Shown: one piece after another, positions 60,890-64,000 of the stretch
Layout of the letters: the number at the start of each line of letters is the position of its first letter
How positions within the stretch are numbered: position 1 is the first letter of the stretch
Assembly (NCBI GenBank): GCA_963816315.1
Contig: CAWFJZ010000029.1
Location: forward strand, 528,318-592,317
From: CADEEN01 sp963816315
GTDB taxonomy: Bacteria; Pseudomonadota; Gammaproteobacteria; Burkholderiales; Burkholderiaceae_C
Length of the DNA: 64,000 bases
Reading direction: 5' to 3'
Translations under genes and position numbers: made by a program
Notes under the pieces: generated by a model
Told to the model about the DNA's origin: nothing
Seen by the model: only the letters and a program-made list of their open reading frames with translations
Databases searched by the model: none

Positions 60890-60932
60890 GGCCGCACCGC
60901 TCCCCCGCCCCCTCCGAGAGGGGGCTCCAGCA
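60890..60932 (+). repeat. GC-rich intergenic repeat in the rpsB-tsf gap
   Basis: A GC-rich block with hairpin CCCCCTC-CGA-GAGGGGG (60908-60924). It is similar in style to the elements at 20195 and 27532 but a distinct variant. Confidence 0.5.
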
Positions 60933-60942
60933 TGATTCACGA

Positions 60943-60963
60943 GGACCGGCCTTTGGCCGGTCC
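60943..60963 (+). terminator. Attenuator/terminator hairpin between rpsB and tsf
   Basis: Perfect 9-base arms GGACCGGCC and GGCCGGTCC enclose TTT and are followed by GTTTCTAAT. Position matches the partial terminator that lowers tsf relative to rpsB in other bacteria. It ends 22 bases before the tsf ATG. Confidence 0.7.
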
Positions 60964-60985
60964 GTTTCTAATACGGAGTACTGAT

Positions 60986-61882
60986 ATGCCTGCTATCACC
61001 GCCAGCATGGTCGCCGAACTGCGCGCCAAGACCGACGCGCCGATGATGGAGTGCAAGAAGGCGCTGACCGAGGCCGAAGGCGACGCCGAGCGCGCGGAAG
61101 AAATCCTGCGCGTCAAGCTCGGCAACAAGGCCGGCAAGGCCGCGTCGCGCGTCACTGCCGAGGGCGTGATCGCTGCGGCGGTTGACGGCACCACCGGCGC
61201 GATGGTCGAGATCAACTGCGAGACTGATTTCGTGTCCAAGAACGAATCGTTCCTCGGCTTCACCAAGGCCGCGGCGTCGCTGATCGCGCAGCACAACCCG
61301 GCCGATGTGGCGGCGTTGTCGGCCATGGCGTACACACAAGACGGCTTCGGCCCGACGCTCGAAGACGTGCGCAAGGGCCTGATCGGCAAGATCGGCGAGA
61401 ACATGTCGATCCGGCGCTTCAAGCGCTACAGCGGCGGCGGCAAGCTGGCGCATTACCTGCACGGCACGCGCATCGGCGTCATCGTCCAGTTCGACGGCAG
61501 CGACGTGGCCGCCAAGGACGTGGCGATGCACGTGGCGGCGATGAAGCCGGCCGCACTGTCGCAAGCCGCGGTGCCCGCCGAGCTGGTCGAGAAGGAGCGC
61601 AAGATTGCCACCGAGAAGGCGGCCGAGAGCGGCAAGCCGGCCGACATCGTCGCCAAGATGGTCGAAGGCTCGGTGCAGAAGTACCTGAAGGAAGTCTCGC
61701 TGCTGAACCAGGTCTTCGTGAAGGCCGCAGACGGCAAGCAGACCGTCGAGCAGATGTTGAAGGCCGCCAACACGACGATCAAGGGCTTCACGCTCTACGT
61801 CGTCGGCGAGGGCATCGAAAAGAAGGTCGATGACTTTGCGGCCGAAGTGGCGGCGCAGGTGGCGGCGGCAAAGGGCCAGTAA
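60986..61882 (+). CDS. tsf: Elongation factor Ts
   Basis: A 298-aa guanine nucleotide exchange factor for EF-Tu. ITASMVAELRAKTDAPMMEC with KKALTEAEGDAERAEEILR is the N-terminal signature; EINCETDFVSKNESFLGF is the second EF-Ts signature. ATG 60986 with GGAGT nine bases upstream. A hairpin lies in the gap before it. pyrH follows after 56 bases. Confidence 0.98.
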   Translation: MPAITASMVAELRAKTDAPMMECKKALTEAEGDAERAEEILRVKLGNKAGKAASRVTAEGVIAAAVDGTTGAMVEINCETDFVSKNESFLGFTKAAASLIAQHNPADVAALSAMAYTQDGFGPTLEDVRKGLIGKIGENMSIRRFKRYSGGGKLAHYLHGTRIGVIVQFDGSDVAAKDVAMHVAAMKPAALSQAAVPAELVEKERKIATEKAAESGKPADIVAKMVEGSVQKYLKEVSLLNQVFVKAADGKQTVEQMLKAANTTIKGFTLYVVGEGIEKKVDDFAAEVAAQVAAAKGQ

Positions 61883-61938
61883 CGCGCGGTAAGGGGCCGC
61901 CCTTAAACTTCGCCCATAACAACGCTGTCGCTCGACTC

Positions 61939-62649
61939 ATGCCGGCCTACAAACGCATCCTGTTGAAGCTCTCCGGTGAAGCGCTGATGGGCGACGACGC
62001 CTACGGCATCAACCGCGCGACGATCGTGCGCCTGGTGCGCGAGGTGCGCGACGTGACCAAGCTCGGCGTCGAGGTGGCGGTGGTCATCGGCGGCGGCAAC
62101 ATCTTCCGCGGCGTGGCAGGTGGCTCGGTCGGCATGGACCGCGCCACCGCCGACTACATGGGCATGCTGGCCACGGTGATGAACTCGCTGGCATTGGCCG
62201 ACACGATGCGCCAGGAAGGCATGACGGCGCGCGTGATGAGCGCGATCGCCATCGAGCAGGTCGTCGAGCCGTATGTGCGGCCGAAGGCGCTGCAGTACCT
62301 CGAAGAGGGCAAGATCGTCGTCTTCGCCGCCGGCACCGGCAACCCGTTCTTCACCACCGACACGGCGGCCGCGTTGCGCGGCGCCGAGATCGGCGCCGAG
62401 ATCGTCTTGAAAGCCACCAAGGTCGATGGCGTGTACACGGCCGATCCGAAGAAGGTACCCGACGCCAAGCGCTACACGACGATCACTTTCGACGAAGCGA
62501 TTTCGAAGAACCTGCAGGTCATGGACGCCACCGCGTTCGCGCTCTGCCGCGACCAGAAGCTGCCGATCAAGGTGTTCTCGATCGTCAAGCCGGGCGCGCT
62601 GACGCGTGTGGTGATGGGCGAAGACGAAGGCACCCTCGTGCACGTGTAG
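61939..62649 (+). CDS. pyrH: UMP kinase
   Basis: A 236-aa amino-acid-kinase-fold enzyme that phosphorylates UMP. YKRILLKLSGEALMGDDAYG, VAVVIGGGNIFRGVAGGSVG and ATKVDGVYTADPKKVPDAKR are the conserved substrate and ATP sites. Complete. frr starts 16 bases after its stop. Confidence 0.98.
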   Translation: MPAYKRILLKLSGEALMGDDAYGINRATIVRLVREVRDVTKLGVEVAVVIGGGNIFRGVAGGSVGMDRATADYMGMLATVMNSLALADTMRQEGMTARVMSAIAIEQVVEPYVRPKALQYLEEGKIVVFAAGTGNPFFTTDTAAALRGAEIGAEIVLKATKVDGVYTADPKKVPDAKRYTTITFDEAISKNLQVMDATAFALCRDQKLPIKVFSIVKPGALTRVVMGEDEGTLVHV

Positions 62650-62665
62650 CGCGGAGACAAACATC

Positions 62666-63226
62666 ATGACGATCGCCGACATCAAGAAGAACGCCGAAAG
62701 CAAGATGGGCAAGTCCATCGAGGCGTTCAAGAACGAGTTGCACAAGATCCGCACCGGCCGCGCCCACCCGGGCATCCTCGACCAGGTGCAGGTGGACTAT
62801 TACGGGCAGATGGTGCCGATCAGCCAGGTCGCCAACCTGTCGCTGCTCGATGCGCGCACGATCAGCGTGCAGCCGTGGGAAAAGGGCATGGGGCCGAAGC
62901 TCGAGAAGGCGATCCGCGACAGCGGTCTCGGCCTGAACCCGAGCGCGCAAGGCGACCTGCTGCGCATCCCGATGCCGGCGCTGACCGAAGAGCGCCGCAA
63001 GGAGCTGACCAAGGTCGTCAAGCATGCCGGCGAGGAATGCAAGGTGGCGGTGCGCAACGTGCGCCGCGATGCCAACGAGCACCTGAAGAAGCTGCTCAAG
63101 GACAAGGACGTCACCGAAGACGACGAGCGCCGCGCGCAGGACGAGGTGCAGCGGCTGACGAACAACGTCGTCGCCGAAATCGACAAGCTCGTTCAGGCCA
63201 AAGAGACCGAGATCCTGGCGGTCTGA
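62666..63226 (+). CDS. frr: Ribosome recycling factor
   Basis: A 186-aa factor that with EF-G splits post-termination ribosomes. KIRTGRAHPGILDQVQVDYY, ISVQPWEKGMGPKLEKAIRD and RVRRDANEHLKK-type segment (here VRRDANEHLKKLLKDKDVTE) are the RRF signatures. Complete. uppS follows after 33 bases. Confidence 0.98.
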   Translation: MTIADIKKNAESKMGKSIEAFKNELHKIRTGRAHPGILDQVQVDYYGQMVPISQVANLSLLDARTISVQPWEKGMGPKLEKAIRDSGLGLNPSAQGDLLRIPMPALTEERRKELTKVVKHAGEECKVAVRNVRRDANEHLKKLLKDKDVTEDDERRAQDEVQRLTNNVVAEIDKLVQAKETEILAV

Positions 63227-63259
63227 TCGGCTGCTGCTGCGACTGCTCCGCCCGCCACC

Positions 63260-63997
63260 GTGCAACGCGACCCGAACCTGCCACGCCACGTGGCGATCGT
63301 CATGGACGGCAACGGCCGCTGGGCCAAGAAGCGTTTCATGCCGCGTTTCTTCGGCCACAAGCAGGGCGTCGATGCGCTGGTGCGCACGGTGCGCGCCTGC
63401 GCCGACCGCGGCATCGAGTACATGACGGTGTTCGCGTTCTCGTCGGAGAACTGGAAGCGCTCCTCCGACGAGGTCTCCGGATTGATGGGCCTGGTGCTCG
63501 TCGCCGTGTCGAAGTACCTGACCAAGCTCGCCGACGAAGGCGTGCGCATCCGCATCGTCGGCGACCGGGCCGCGGTGTCTGACAAAGTGCGCGAAGCCTG
63601 GGACCACGCCGAGGGCGTGACCGCGCACAACAAGCGCATCACGCTGTCGGTGGCCTTCAACTACGGCGGCCGCTGGGACATCGTGCAAGCCACTCGGCGC
63701 GCGATGGCCGACGGCATCCGCGCGCAGGACTTGGACGAAGACGCCCTGTCCAAACGCATGGCGATGCACTTCGCGCCCGATCCCGACTTGTTCATCCGCA
63801 CCGGCGGCGAGGTCCGCATCAGCAATTTCCTGCTCTGGCAGGTCGCGTATTCGGAGCTGTACTTCACCGACTGCCTGTGGCCCGACTTCGGGCCTGAGCA
63901 GATCGACGCCGCGATTGCCAGCTACCGCGATCGCGAGCGGCGCTACGGCGGTCGCCTGCCGGAAGAAGCGCCAGCAGCACAGGCAGCAACCGCCTGA
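63260..63997 (+). CDS. uppS: Undecaprenyl diphosphate synthase (isoprenyl transferase)
   Basis: A 245-aa cis-prenyltransferase that makes the undecaprenyl carrier for cell-wall synthesis. HVAIVMDGNGRWAKKRFMPR has the catalytic Asp; YMTVFAFSSENWKRSSDEVS and LFIRTGGEVRISNFLLWQVA are further family motifs (usual GGE/RISNFLLWQ). The start is GTG 63260; no ATG gives the full N-terminus. The stop is three bases before the window end, and cdsA usually follows. Confidence 0.96.
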   Translation: MQRDPNLPRHVAIVMDGNGRWAKKRFMPRFFGHKQGVDALVRTVRACADRGIEYMTVFAFSSENWKRSSDEVSGLMGLVLVAVSKYLTKLADEGVRIRIVGDRAAVSDKVREAWDHAEGVTAHNKRITLSVAFNYGGRWDIVQATRRAMADGIRAQDLDEDALSKRMAMHFAPDPDLFIRTGGEVRISNFLLWQVAYSELYFTDCLWPDFGPEQIDAAIASYRDRERRYGGRLPEEAPAAQAATA

Positions 63998-64000
63998 CGG

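Overview
The window is a GC-rich, gene-dense chromosomal segment, almost certainly from a betaproteobacterium of the order Burkholderiales, most like the Rubrivivax/Leptothrix/Methylibium group. The evidence is the gene order: tig-clpP-clpX-lon after a tRNA-Leu; odhA-odhB-lpdA-zapE; scpB-rluB; ndk-rlmN-pilW-rodZ-ispG-hisS-yfgM-bamB-der-hfq-hflX-hflK-hflC-DUF2065-hisZ-purA; and rpsB-tsf-pyrH-frr-uppS. The GC-rich palindromic intergenic repeats common in that group are also present. No replicon ends, phage, insertion sequence or CRISPR array was seen.

Layout. 1-4.9 kb: start of a hopanoid/squalene gene (hpnC, minus strand, cut by the window edge), a TetR-type operator overlapping a strong promoter, then an RND efflux adaptor and permease read in one frame. 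4.9-11.2 kb: tRNA-Leu(UAG), trigger factor, ClpP, ClpX and Lon (protein folding and turnover), tRNA-Gly and tRNA-Cys. 11.2-15.3 kb: the most accessory stretch, with an FkbM methyltransferase, methylmalonate-semialdehyde dehydrogenase, an M43 metalloprotease and a broken secreted-protein gene, ending at tRNA-Leu(UAA). 15.3-21.7 kb: MFS transporter, electron-transfer flavoprotein, acyl-CoA dehydrogenase, nitronate monooxygenase and two small genes. 21.9-28.7 kb: 2-oxoglutarate dehydrogenase complex and zapE. 28.7-34.2 kb: a coiled-coil secreted protein, PP2C phosphatase, DinG-type helicase, BamD and RluD. 34.4-53.4 kb: the long core cluster from scpB to a purine phosphoribosyltransferase, covering cell division, rRNA modification, isoprenoid, histidine and purine synthesis, outer-membrane assembly and FtsH control. 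53.4-60 kb: tRNA-Leu(CAG), RNase R, and a minus-strand amidase-dadA-nnr operon. 60-64 kb: rpsB-tsf-pyrH-frr-uppS.

The most striking property is the number of reading-frame breaks in genes that should be intact: M43 protease, a minus-strand secreted protein (at least three), MFS transporter (two), acyl-CoA dehydrogenase, OdhA, LpdA, HisS and HisZ, plus a possible one joining the efflux adaptor to its permease. HisS, OdhA and LpdA can hardly all be dead, so most of these are probably sequence errors. Anyone using this annotation should treat those proteins as single genes with a correctable indel.

I looked for a new multigene system and found no convincing one. The best leads are the split glyW-cysT/leuZ-type tRNA cluster with accessory genes between its parts, the promoter/operator at 594-644, the palindrome before etfB, the RluB homologue with a repeated NPLQQT motif and RGG-like tail, and the amidase-dadA-nnr operon.
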